From contig OX442317.1 in assembly GCA_949358305.1 (NCBI GenBank), positions 13,088,186 to 13,148,185 on the forward strand: a DNA stretch of 60,000 bases. Reading direction: 5' to 3'. The position numbers and the translations under genes are program-made. The notes below the pieces were generated by a model. That model searched no databases. It was not told the DNA's origin and saw only the letters and a program-made list of their open reading frames with translations. The DNA is from Strigamia acuminata. Taxonomy: Eukaryota; Arthropoda; Chilopoda; Geophilomorpha; Linotaeniidae. Of this stretch, positions 44,347 through 56,091 are shown in pieces. Each line of letters opens with the position of its first letter. The first letter of the stretch is position 1.

Positions 44347-47300
44347 GCGTTGCCGGCCAAAGAAGAAGGGAAGGCAAGGCAGAAAATCGTTGAAGGAATT
44401 CCCCATCAAAACCAAGAGCACAGGAAAAAAAGTACCTAACCAAACTCGACTTTGTGAAAGTCGCGAAGGCAAAACCATAAACACGAAGGCAACAAGCTGG
44501 TACCTAAACATCCGGGACCTCTAGGCGCTTCCTAGAGTCATGGGCGTCAAAGTCGGATCGCGGCCCATAAAACACCGGAGAGACGAAAGAAAAGAGAAGT
44601 TGCGTTGCGGCGCACTTCCTTATCAACAACCAATAAAGACTAAAAGAAACTTAGAACACGAGAGAAGAAAGAGAAGGGTCATGCCACGATGACCTAGTCC
44701 AGACACTAAGGGGCTATGGCGTCGCCAATAAACACGTGGCGCACACGCAGAAAACCTTTAGAAAATCCGACTGAACGGGTTTTCTAACTAAAACGACGTG
44801 AGAACATTGCGGGAGCTTGTCCGAAAGCTCAGTCTGTCAACTCGTAGACAGACGCTTAAACTAATGGAAACTAGAAGCAGGAAAACGAGAATCCTCGTCA
44901 AAGAGGAAGGGGTGCTGGTCAATAACACTTGCCTGACCACACACCGAGGTTCAAAGTCTCAGAACCGAGAACTAAACGTCGTCGAGGAAGGAAAACTGTC
45001 ACAAAAACTCTTGACCGAGCATGGCCTCGCAAGGAACATGACATACATGAAGACCAGAAGAAACTGGGAACGTGAAAGAAAACTAACTTGATAAACGGCA
45101 GGCTTCACCGCCTCGTTGACCTCGAGCCCGCGCTCAAGTGGCCACGTACCACGGAAACCTCCGCCCGCACGAAAACACGAGCCGCGAACTCAAACTTATT
45201 AAACTATTAAAGACGACCTTTTTCCAGAAAACAAGAAAAATGCAAACTAAGGGAATGAATGCGTTGACCCAAACCTATCGTCTGACAACCACCCAGCATT
45301 CGTACGAAGAACTAGAAAATGCCGTCAAGACCTAGGCACCACTCTTTCGCAAAGAGTGACCAACTAACAACTTACCCAAAGCCATGACCACCTAGCTAAC
45401 ATGATCACGCCAGAAGGAGGAAAAAGAGAACAAGAAGGCATGAAGCTCAGGCAATGCGAACCATTCGCAGCAACTGCCACGCAAAGGCGTTGACCGCACC
45501 CTGACTCGACATGAACCCACGAAACCGCTAAGAGCGAAGAATAACGAAAAAAGGAAAAAACTTAGTCAGGTGACTGAGCAAGCCAACTGCGACCTCTTGT
45601 CCACAGCGACAAGGAAACACGCGCACGCTGACCCATCGACCACAACTTTATCTAACTAACAAGAGAAGAAACGGTTCAATTATCTAAAAAAAAACGAGCA
45701 CGTTCCGTGCAAATAAATACCGGCAAAAACGTCAATATTATCACTAAAGCTATTGGCCAAGTATGGCCTCACAAAGGAAACTAACAAACTGGAACTGTGA
45801 AAACCAGCAGGAATTCCAAAACACTAAACTTTCTGCTTTTTTTTTTTCGAAGAGGGAAAAAGTCCGTACCCAAATAATCAATCCATTTCCTCCCCACAAG
45901 AAAAGAAAGGAAAGGGACCTGCTTCTTTTTGAAGATCAACAGGTGTCAAACGATACGGAAAAATGTTGGAAGCAGTGCAACTGCAACCAAATGAAGCAAA
46001 GCTACACTTCCTGCACGAAAACTAATCACGTTGTTGAAAAGAAATTAAAACCGGTGGCTTTCCTTCAGCCGAGCTGCGCTTTACGAATGTGCCTTGAACA
46101 AAGAGGTACCCGATGGACATCGCGTTTGCACCCGGGCCACCGTGTAGCCTGTTGTGAGCAGACTACCACGAAGACTGAAACTTCTTTAACCGAAGGGGAA
46201 ATAAAAACTAGATCTAGCTGAAACCCCATGCTCCAATAAGGAGGCTACCGTATGAACGCTTGGCCCACCCCGAGTCGGAACCAATATGATTGAACCGAGA
46301 AACGAGAGAAGAGGGAGGGTTGCTTGACGTCCCTGATTGCGAGGGGCATCACACGTAGATATGAGCACAAGGGCTTGCCAGTTGCCAACCGCATTCCTGG
46401 AACCGGTAAGCAACTGCAAGTCGAGAATTGACTCGCTCACACATCCATTGACGACATCTTCGATCAGCAAGCCGACTTCCGGAAATCGCCACTCTACTGA
46501 AAGCAAGTGTCGTCCAATGGCTAAAACGTGTTGCCAAGTGCCGGCGCCAAGAAGGCCGCACACACACGTCCTTCGACCCATCCTAGAGTGGGCTCCCTGC
46601 CTAGTGCATGTCTGCCTCACTGCAGAGCTAGGGATGAAAGACTAACAACAACTACTCAGTCGTGGGAAGCAAACGTAGAAATAGGGGCCGCCAAGAGGCG
46701 CAGGGACTTTGTCTCGGACACGACATCTAACAGAGTATGGCAGTGCAAACCTGCCCTCTGAAACACATCGAATGGCAGTCCTTGCTGTGCACAGCAAGAA
46801 CGACCATCCAAAACAAGTACCTATACCCTACCGCCACGCCAGCTAGCCACAACCATAAAATAGCAAGCAAGCTATTTCCTAAACGAATAAGCTAGCGAAA
46901 ATGCAGAACGTAACATCACCAGCGGTAGACACTGGGTGCAGCGGTCAACAACAAAAACTGGACTTGTCCAGTGGGCGGTGCGGATCGGCTGCTCTAAACT
47001 TCCAGCACCGACAGAAGTCACACGCCTTTCTAAATCCAAACCCACTTGCAAACAAGTTGTGTAACAACCTAAACTAACAGAGATTGACGGACAGGTAAGA
47101 ACCGACTGACCTCGCGGGCCAGTGCTTTCCCTGCAAAACACGAGCAGCAAGAGAACGAATCTCGTTCTAAAAACAAGAAACGTTCTACAAACACACGAAT
47201 ACAAACGGGTGTGCCCTCTCCCGGAGCGGAGAGATGACCGACACCAGAGCTCACGAGGAAACTCGAGCGGCACACAAAACTAAAACCGAGAACGGCGGGC

Positions 47301-48184
47301 TTCGACCGCCTCGCTGGTCCCGGACTGGCCTCATAACACCAGCGTCCGATCACCAATGACTAGCGGAAACCCCCAACTGAAAGGACCCCGAGCTGTGAAC
47401 CCGGACCTTCTTGAAACAGACAAAGGCAAAAACAGATAGAGCCCCTTATAGAAGGCGGGACTCTGCAATAAGACGCAACATCATGAAAAAAAGGAGAGAG
47501 CAGATCACGAGGTATGACTCGTGCATCGCTACTCCGGCCACAAGAGCCATGGGACAGATTTCCCATCTCAACACGAAATCCCCTTTTTAACGGTAAAGGA
47601 GAAATTCGATTAACAACTGCTAAACGAACTAAACGAAAAAGCCAAACGAATATAAGGCTAGCGGCAGAACATACTGGCGAACTCGTCTACAAGGGACCTG
47701 ACAATCAAAACTTGAAGAGAACTAACTATATTAAGCATGAATCGGACTGAAAATCTCACCAAACGTGAGCAAATCGAGTAAAGCTAATAAATATACACGG
47801 GTTAAGTATAAACTATCAAAGATGCAAACTCTAACTAGACCCAAATAGAAAACGCCAGCAAAATTATACCAGCCACCTTATTTTATCTCAAAAGGGAAAC
47901 GTGAAACAAGATCACAGTAAATCGTAAGAAAAAGGACAACAACTGTTACAGGGAATCTAAAGGGACTTTGCCGACAGCTCTACATAATAGACTATCGCCA
48001 CAAGGCGCGAACATGCGAGGAAAACTAGAGAAAATGAGCTAAAAACGACCCTTATCCACTGTAAAAACCTAACGCCCCTTAAAACCCCAAAACGACCACA
48101 ATTTCCCCCAAAAACCTTAAAATTAACAATAAAAGCGAGAAAATATTCGATAAAAACGAAAATGATCGACAAAAAACAAAATCT

Positions 48185-48853
48185 TCATTGCCGACTCTTG
48201 TACATTGCGTTGTGTTTAACTGGACTACAGGCGGCGTAACTGTCGCTTGAACATCCGAAGCTCGCAAGTTGCGTTGCAGCTTGGCGGATCCGTCTGGACA
48301 CGTGGCACGCCAACACCTGACTGACGACAAGACGAGACCAATCTTGACTCGGCGGCAAAACTGTTCGACCGATGAGCGCATTGGGCAGTCCTATCATGTT
48401 GCACAAGTGGCGCTGCTTCTTTCTGCTCGGTGAAAGATCGTCAATTGATCCCGGAGTGGCCACTGGAAACGGCAGACTCGATGATCGCCAACTTGACTGA
48501 CGGCGCTCAGGTACGAACTGCATGGACGGCGACGGTGACCCACAGACTCGCACACGACCCACTGGAAGCTCCCGAGACAAATTTCGCCATCCTGTGCGGC
48601 GATTCTCGTCCCGCTTGTCAGCAATACACGCGGCGCTGGCCTCTCGCAACGAGGCGGTCACCACCTCATGCTGTGGCGCAAATCGCTTGTCTCCGTTGCA
48701 TTTGACGACCACTCGCTGCCTAAGCACCTGACGTACTCGCACACGATGCGCCTGAGAGTGTTTGAGCACACTCGAAACTCGCTTGATGACCATCTGCACG
48801 GCGGCATTCGAATATGGCGGACTTGCCTTTTCATCTCGAAATTCGGCCGACAT
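48185..48853 (-). CDS. Unrecognised 222-codon ORF in the GC-rich 5' part of F
   Basis: The ORF begins at an ATG (48853) that overlaps the PBS region, and encodes an Arg/Ser-rich protein starting MSAEFRDEKA. No domain, signal peptide or membrane segment is recognised. Overlapping ORFs exist on the opposite strand in the same GC-rich stretch, so it may be open by chance. Its position just inside the PBS is where a leader would be expected. I list it only as the longest ORF of element F. Confidence 0.15.
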   Translation of the reverse strand: MSAEFRDEKASPPYSNAAVQMVIKRVSSVLKHSQAHRVRVRQVLRQRVVVKCNGDKRFAPQHEVVTASLREASAACIADKRDENRRTGWRNLSRELPVGRVRVCGSPSPSMQFVPERRQSSWRSSSLPFPVATPGSIDDLSPSRKKQRHLCNMIGLPNALIGRTVLPPSQDWSRLVVSQVLACHVSRRIRQAATQLASFGCSSDSYAACSPVKHNAMYKSRQ

Positions 48854-48869
48854 CCTGGTCACGGCACCA
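48850..48869 (-). promoter_or_regulatory. Primer-binding site of element F
   Basis: The minus strand reads TGGTGCCGTGACCAGGATG, four nt after the LTR end. Its first ten bases match the C PBS and its CCGTGACCAGGAT block matches A, which places F with BEL elements. Confidence 0.78.
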
Positions 48870-48873
48870 ACTT

Positions 48874-49645
48874 TGTTTCTAGCAGTGCTTGAAGACCGTG
48901 TTGCACTCTAGAAGACATTAGAAAATGGTTAAAATAAATAACCCTATTTACCAGAACTTGTGAAGAATCCCAAAGAAGAAAGTCCATTACAGGAAAAACC
49001 TTGATGTGAAACCTGTAAAGTGAGCTGCGAACATGTTGGGATAATTCAATACTATTGTGCTCAAGTTAGCACACAAAAACGAATTTATTGTAAAGTTAAA
49101 ATCTATCAAAACATTACATGAAAAGAGAGGAGAAAATTAACAAACTTAGGACTAGAAAAACTATATAACAAGTCAGTGTAGTTGCTGCGCAACCTACAAC
49201 AATTAGAGCAGCGGCTCTTAGCAACGAGTGGTAACAATCGCTCGCAAGAGGCGAATTGTACCTCTAGTGACAAAATGATAAAGCGTATACAAGAAAATAC
49301 ACAGTTTCGAGTATAAAATCATTACAAAAGGCACAAAACCGTAATAAATTAAGACAAAGTGTTTCAAATAAATGAACTAACTTAGGAACTAACAGCAGCG
49401 ACTCTTTGGACGAATCCAAGCAGTCAAACTCCAAAGAATCAAAGAAAAGATACAAGATTACCTTAAGAAAGACAGCTTAAATCAGGTAATTCACCACTCC
49501 CACTTCACAAACTACACGAAATTCATTTAGCATTTAGCCAAAACTTAAGCTGCACTATTAACTAAACACAAACTTAAATAATTGATCAATTAAAGCAAAT
49601 CCGCTATTGCGATAGCAAAAATCCATGTTGCACGTGCTCGCAACA
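48874..49645 (-). repeat. 5' LTR of element F (772 bp)
   Basis: Differs from 43575-44346 at one position (gtggtaaca versus gtggcaaca). It ends at the target duplication gacc at 49646. Confidence 0.95.
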
Positions 49646-49649
49646 GACC

Positions 49650-52036
49650 CAACCGCTTTTGCCGAACTGAAGAGCAAAGACTTTCACATGAGAGCTGAGA
49701 CTTTTGACGAATTGGGCACTATCAAGATGCTAGGCATTCTGTGGGACGTCAAAGAAGACGTTATTATGTTTCGCATTCCCGCTTGCGAAGAAATTCCTCG
49801 ATCCAAGAGAGGAGTTCTTTCACTCGTTGCGTCTGTATTTGACCCGCTAGGATTCGTCTCTCCTGTCGTTCTCTCGATGCGATTGCTTTTGCAAAGATTT
49901 TGGGGTCGTTCATTGGACTGGGATGACGTCATTACCGATGAGGAAAAGGTCCAGGTGTCGAAATGGCACGCTGATCTTGAACAATTGAAAGCCATGAAGG
50001 TGAAGAGATGGTTAGGAACTCGCTCTGGCGAACCGCTGACGCTCGAAGTCTACTGCGATGCCAGCCCCAAGGCTTATGGTTGCGCGATCTACCTCCGCAA
50101 CGCCGACGGAGCAAGCGAGCTTCTTCTCAGCAAAAGCCGCATTGCGCCGGTGAAACCGCTGTCGTTACCTCGATTAGAACTGACAGCAACAGTCGTGGGC
50201 GTTAGGATGACGGAATACATCCTCGAGGACTTTTTGCCTGACTATCTAGTCGACAAAGTGACGTATTACTCGGATTCCATGGTCGCTCTTGGTTGGATCA
50301 AATCCACAAAGAACCAGTGGAAACCTTACGTTTCGAACCGGGTAGCTGAGGTTCTCAGCAAGTCCAACCCCACACAGTGGAATTACGTTCCGACAAAGGA
50401 AAATCCTGCTGATCTTTTAACCAGACCATGTGATGCGAAAACGCTCACAGAAAGTCATCTTTGGTGGTATGGTCCAAGTCTACAAACCGCAATTCCGATG
50501 GATCCAGATGAGGTTGTCTTTCCTAAAGAGGAAATTAAACCCGTCGCTCATGTTATCTCAGCTCAAGAGGATTTTCTTGATCATTTTACCCGACATTTCA
50601 GCTCGTTGAACCGCTTATCGCGTGTCTTAGCGTACATTTTGCGCTGGCGTTCTCCTTCTTTTCGCGGGGAAGAACTCGATCCGAGCGAGTTAGAAGCAGC
50701 TGAAGAACGACTTATCCGTTGGTCGCAAAGTTTTTACTTTTCTGAGGAACGCGATTCTGTAAAGAACAAAGAGGAAGTCAACAAGGGCTCACCACTCAGG
50801 AATTTTGATTTGTTTTTGGACGAAAAAGACCTTTTGCGTCTGAGAAGTCGCTTAGGAAAGTCTGACCTTCCGTTTGACGAATCGTATCCGATTTTCTTAC
50901 ACCCTGACAGCTGGGTTACACGTCTGATTATCCGGAAGATTCATCTAGATCTCATGCATGGAGATCTAAGTGAGACATTGCATCGCACGCGCGATCGTTT
51001 TTGGATACTTCGTGGCCGAAGGACAGTCCAGTCCGTCATACGCGGTTGTCTTGTTTGCAAAAAGGCAAAGCTCGCTCGCAGCGATCCGCCCATGGGTGAT
51101 CCGCCTATGGAGAGGATGACTCCAGCTGCACCGTTCCAGCACACCGGTATCGACCATTTGGGTCCGATTACTGCCAAAGTACATGGAGAACAGAGCAAGG
51201 TTTATATCTTACTGTTTACCTGCCTCGTGACACGGAGCATCCATCTGGAAGTCTCAGAAGATTTATCAGTGGAGCGCTTTCTGCTTGCTTTTAGACGTTT
51301 CGGTGCTAGATACGGATATCCAGCAAAAGTCTTCTCTGACAACTCAAAAACGTTTGAAAGAGGATGCCTAGAAATTCAATCATGGGGAAAATTGATTGCC
51401 AAAAAAGGTTTTCAGACAATGTTGGCCAAAAATCGTGTTAGGTGGACGTTTATCCCTCCCCTGTCTCCATGGACAGGAGGTGCCTGGGAAAGATTGGTCC
51501 GATCGGTAAAAGATAAACTCCGTAAAACGTTGTTGCGCCGAAGCATTGATCTGGAAACGCTTCAGACAGTCGTGGCGGAAGTATGCTCGGTTCTAAATTC
51601 GAGACCCCTCTCCTATGTACACGAGGAACCGGACGGGGGCCGCATACTTTCCCCCGAAAACTTTTTAACCGGTGGCATGCCAAAGTATGTCATTAATCGA
51701 ACAGTCAACGCGATCCGACGCAAGGATCTCAAGAAACTCGACCGAAAACGAAGACAATTTATTTGGGAGTTTTGGACATATTGGCGAGAAAGCTATCTTA
51801 AGCAATTAAGAAACTTCCACGAGATGACAGGCGATCCGTCCTTTAAGAACCCAACCGTTGGCCAGATTGTTCTAATGGAGAAAGTTGGATCCAATCCATA
51901 CTTTTGGCCATTGGCACGAATCAAGGAGGTGATGCCAGGAGAGGATGGGCTCATACGCGTTGCGCGCGTCACAGCGGCGAATGGAAAGGAGTATCTGCGC
52001 TCAGTCCGCCACATCCGAGCACTCGAATTAGATTAA
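49650..52036 (+). pseudogene. Element C gag-pol, segment 3: RT C-terminus, RNase H, integrase, DUF5641
   Basis: The split codon is completed by the first two bases here and the frame runs open for 795 further codons to a stop at 52034-52036. Features in order: KDFHMRAETF and the Peptidase_A17 region; RNase H-like VYCDASPKAYGCAIY (about 50048); integrase H2C2 region (about 50935-51065); and catalytic residues in GIDHLGP (D at 51152), FSDNSKTF (D at 51338) and GGAWE (E at 51488), with 49 residues between the last two. A DUF5641-like tail ends SVRHIRALELD. No disabling change is seen in this part. The open frame actually begins at 49625 within the F LTR, which is incidental. Confidence 0.96.
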
Positions 52037-52091
52037 CACGACGACCCGCCTGCCTATGGTGGACGTCACTTTTCTTTCGCGGGGAAGACGC

Positions 52092-53475
52092 TGTTGCTAG
52101 CAGCGTTGGAATTTCACGTCAATTCATTTTATTCCCTGGAAAGTCAAATTAGTCTTTAATTTCTTTCTTAAAGCGAACATTCAATTTTCTACTCATCTTA
52201 TGAGATTTTACGTGTTACTCGCTTCCTGGAATGCATTTTTGTGTCGAACTAGAATGCAGATGTATTTGTTATTAACGATTTATTGTTAACCCGTTTATTT
52301 TGGAGTCAGTATTTGGTCTCACAAACCTTTGCTGTCTTGTCTGTGTCCACACAAGGTGCGGCATCGCCCAGCTTGTGTGTGAATCGTCAAAGTACGAACG
52401 TTTTTGGCGTCAACGATCTTGCTAACGTGTGCGCTTGCACCAGTTGCACTGGCGGAATCGTTTCCGGTTCTGTCAAGTGTCAAAAATCTCTGCTAATCAA
52501 TGTTTACATGCCTGTTGATTGTGCTTTCCTTCTGGTTTAATTCCCGCCTGTCTAGGGAATTTTTCCCAGTTGTCTTTGTCCTGTTTGCGTCGTCTGCTCG
52601 ATCAGTCGTCCGCCATTACGATGGGCGTGGCTTAATGTTGCTTGTAATTTAAGCATAGCAATTACTGTTGTGCTGTTTCTTTGTGTTTTAATAAGTAATT
52701 GGGGCTTCTTATATTTAGTAATAAAATAGTTGTAAGTCTTATTGCTTGTTACTTCTAAGTTTTATTTCTTAATGCTGCACTCATTGTGGAGTTGCACTCT
52801 CATTGGTTATAAATTCCTGTATTTATTCCTTTCCTTATATTTTGGCTTGATTGCTGTATTTTCAAGTGTGTTTATAGTTTTTCAATGAGTGTTTCACTTT
52901 GAAAGTGTATGGAATATGTATTTATTTACTTTATTGTACATTTTCAGCTGTTAGGCTTAAGATTCTAGAGTTATCATTTTCTACGGTAGGTTTACTGTAA
53001 CAGTTATACATTTTTCTCCTTGAAATCCCTTGGAGACCTCTGTAGAAATTGAGTGCATTTGTCCTTAGACAATGCAGCAGTTATTGCGCTTGTCGCTGCT
53101 TATTGTTTTTGATCGTGCTGCATTGTTAGTACTTGTTGTTATGTATTTCCGAGAATAAATGGTTGCTTTTTATCTTCTCTCTTTTGGAAATACTTCTTCA
53201 CTCGCTTGACCACGATGGCGTGTGAGTAGGGCACCAATACGCGCTCTCTCTCCCCAGGGACAGCTCCAGATGCATAGTAGTTGAGTTCCTTTCATCTTTA
53301 CCCACTGAAAACTACAGATTGGCGCCAATCTTCAGAGGAGATTCCAAGTCACGTTCTTACACCACTATACGCCATGTTTGAGTCATCTTGTGAGATGTCT
53401 CACGTCTCTTCTCGTTTCTGACCAGCCACGCTGTCACTTGAAAATCTTATTTAAGTTTCTACACCGCTAGAAACA
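52092..53475 (+). repeat. 3' LTR of element C (1384 bp)
   Basis: Matches 31616-32999 with two substitutions (gtttttgatcg for gtttttaatcg; cttgaaaatc for cttgagaatc). It is followed by the target duplication tggg and satellite. The 55 nt between the pol stop and this LTR end in GGGGAAGACGC, the likely polypurine region. Confidence 0.97.
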
Positions 53476-56091
53476 TGGGAGAATAGACTTTTGATCTCAT
53501 CACAGTTGACTTAGCACAAACATCACAAGACCAATGTCTCTGAATGTTCTGAAATAGTGTTTAAACCTTAGTAGAAAGCTTTAATGTAAGTTTTAGCAAC
53601 ATCCAAGAAATGATTTGGGAAAATAGACTTTTGATCTCATCACAGTTGACTTAGCACAAACACCACAAGACCAATGTCTCTAAATGTTCTGAAATAGTGT
53701 TTAAACCTTAGTAGACGGCTTCAATGTAAGTTTTAGCAACATCCAAGCAATGATTTGGGAGAATAGACTTTTGATCTCATCACAGTTGACTTAGCACAAA
53801 CACCACAAGACCAATGTCTCTGAATGTTCTGAAATAGTGTTTAAACTTTAGTAGAAGGCTTCAATGTTAGTTTTAGCAACATCCAAGCAATAATTTGAAA
53901 GAATAAACTTTTGATCTCATTTGACATCACAGTTGACTTAGCACATACACCACAAGACCAATGTCTCTGAATGTTCAGAAATAGTGTTTAAACCTTAGTA
54001 GAAGGCTTCAATGTAAGTTTTAGCAACATCCAAGCAATAATTTGAAAGAATAAACTTTTGATCTCATTTGACATCACAGTTGACTTAGCACAAACACCAC
54101 AAACCAATGTCTCTGAATGTTCTGAAATAGTGTTTAAACCTTAGTAGAAGGCTTCAATGTAAGTTTTAGCAACATCCAAGCAATGATTTGGGAGAATAGA
54201 CTTTTGATCTCATCACAGTTGACTTAGCACAAACATCACAAGACCAATGTCTCTGAATGTTCTGAAATAGTGTTTAAACCTTAGTAGAAAGCTTTAATGT
54301 AAGTTTTAGCAACATCCAAGAAATGATTTGGGAAAATAGACTTTTGATCTCATCACAGTTGACTTAGCACAAACACCACAAGACCAATGTCTCTAAATGT
54401 TCTGAAATAGTGTTTAAACCTTAGTAGACGGCTTCAATGTAAGTTTTAGCAACATCCAAGCAATGATTTGGGAGAATAGACTTTTGATCTCATCACAGTT
54501 GACTTAGCACAAACATCACAAGACCAATGTCTCTGAATGTTCTGAAATAGTGTTTAAACCTTAGTAGAAAGCTTTAATGTAAGTTTTAGCAACATCCAAG
54601 AAATGATTTGGGAAAATAGACTTTTGATCTCATCACAGTTGACTTAGCACAAACACCACAAGACCAATGTCTCTAAATGTTCTGAAATAGTGTTTAAACC
54701 TTAGTAGACGGCTTCAATGTAAGTTTTAGCAACATCCAAGCAATGATTTGGGAGAATAGACTTTTGATCTCATCACAGTTGACTTAGCACAAACACCACA
54801 AGACCAATGTCTCTGAATGTTCTGAAATAGTGTTTAAACTTTAGTAGAAGGCTTCAATGTTAGTTTTAGCAACATCCAAGCAATAATTTGAAAGAATAAA
54901 CTTTTGATCTCATTTGACATCACAGTTGACTTAGCACATACACCACAAGACCAATGTCTCTGAATGTTCAGAAATAGTGTTTAAACCTTAGTAGAAGGCT
55001 TCAATGTAAGTTTTAGCAACATCCAAGCAATAATTTGAAAGAATAAACTTTTGATCTCATTTGACATCACAGTTGACTTAGCACAAACACCACAAACCAA
55101 TGTCTCTGAATGTTCTGAAATAGTGTTTAAACCTTAGTAGAAGGCTTCAATGTAAGTTTTAGCAACATCCAAGCAATGATTTGGGAGAATAGACTTTTGA
55201 TCTCATCACAGTTGACTTAGCACAAACATCACAAGACCAATGTCTCTGAATGTTCTGAAATAGTGTTTAAACCTTAGTAGAAAGCTTTAATGTAAGTTTT
55301 AGCAACATCCAAGAAATGATTTGGGAAAATAGACTTTTGATCTCATCACAGTTGACTTAGCACAAACACCACAAGACCAATGTCTCTAAATGTTCTGAAA
55401 TAGTGTTTAAACCTTAGTAGACGGCTTCAATGTAAGTTTTAGCAACATCCAAGCAATGATTTGGGAGAATAGACTTTTGATCTCATCACAGTTGACTTAG
55501 CACAAACACCACAAGACCAATGTCTCTGAATGTTCTGAAATAGTGTTTAAACCTTAGTAGAAGGCTTCAATGTTAGTTTTAGCAACATCCAAGCAATAAT
55601 TTGAAAGAATAAACTTTTGATCTCATTTGACATCACAGTTGACTTAGCACAAACATCACAAGACCAATGTCTCTGAATGTTCTGAAATAGTGTTTAAACT
55701 TTAGTAGAAGGCTTCAATGTAAGTTTTAGCAACATCCAAGCAATGATTTGGAAGAATAAACTTTTGATCTCATTTGACATCACAGTTGACTTAGCACAAA
55801 CACCACAAGACCAATGTCTCTGAATGTTCTGAAATAGTGCTTAAACTTTAGTAGAAGGCTTCAATGTAAGTTTTAGCAACATCCAAGCAATGATTTGGGA
55901 GAATAGACTTTTGATCTCATCACAGTTGACTTAGCACAAACACCACAAGACCAATGTCTCTAAATGTTCTGAAATAGTGTTTAAACCTTAGTAGACGGCT
56001 TCAATGTAAGTTTTAGCAACATCCAAGCAATGATTTGGGAGAATAGACTTTTGATCTCATCACAGTTGACTTAGCACAAACACCACAAGAC
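53476..56091 (+). repeat. Satellite array III (about 18-19 monomers)
   Basis: Same monomer and orientation as arrays I and II. A 993-bp block of seven monomers is repeated (53476 and 54469), including a private gcacatacacc variant and gttcagaaat units at 53973 and 54966. A third block starting at 55462 diverges in unit order. The array ends at the A-family LTR at 56092. Confidence 0.97.

Larger units (their letters stand above)
44347..48873 (-). other. Interior of element F, no recognised coding domain
   Basis: No Gag, protease, RT, RNase H or integrase motif is visible in any frame. The plus strand from 44347 to about 48150 is strikingly A- and purine-rich, so the presumed transcript is pyrimidine-rich, as in the leaders of A, B and C. 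The last ~700 bp beside the PBS is more GC-rich and contains the only ORF of note. Next to the 3' LTR the minus strand has GCCGGCAACGC, similar to GCCGGCAATTCGC before the A 3' LTR. I could not tell whether any of it is captured host sequence. Confidence 0.75.
43575..49645 (-). mobile_element. Non-autonomous LTR element F with BEL-type ends, nested in element C
   Basis: Two 772-bp LTRs (one difference) flank 4527 bp with no recognisable retrotransposon domain. The 4-bp target duplication gacc (43571-43574 and 49646-49649) matches the BEL elements here, not copia. Orientation is minus: the PBS TGGTGCCGTGACC lies four bases inside the right-hand LTR. Minus-strand LTR tips are TGTTGCGAGCA (as in B) and GCTAGAAACA (as in C). 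This is a large-retrotransposon-derivative layout, presumably mobilised in trans by a BEL relative. Confidence 0.9.
31616..53475 (+). mobile_element. BEL/Pao LTR retrotransposon C, carrying insertions E and F
   Basis: Two 1384-bp LTRs (TGTTGCTAGC to GCTAGAAACA) flank the interior, with target duplication tggg (31612-31615 and 53476-53479) inside a satellite monomer. The interior holds a gag-pol frame split by copia E (36028-42848) and LTR element F (43575-49645). Excluding the insertions and duplicate target bases, the frame is in register from 33814 to 52036 apart from one stop codon at 33880. LTR copies differ at two positions. Confidence 0.97.

Noticed and set aside
46186-46645. ORFs of 144 and 102 codons on opposite strands in the interior of F
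   Set aside because: No domain, mutually overlapping on both strands, and consistent with chance in this composition.
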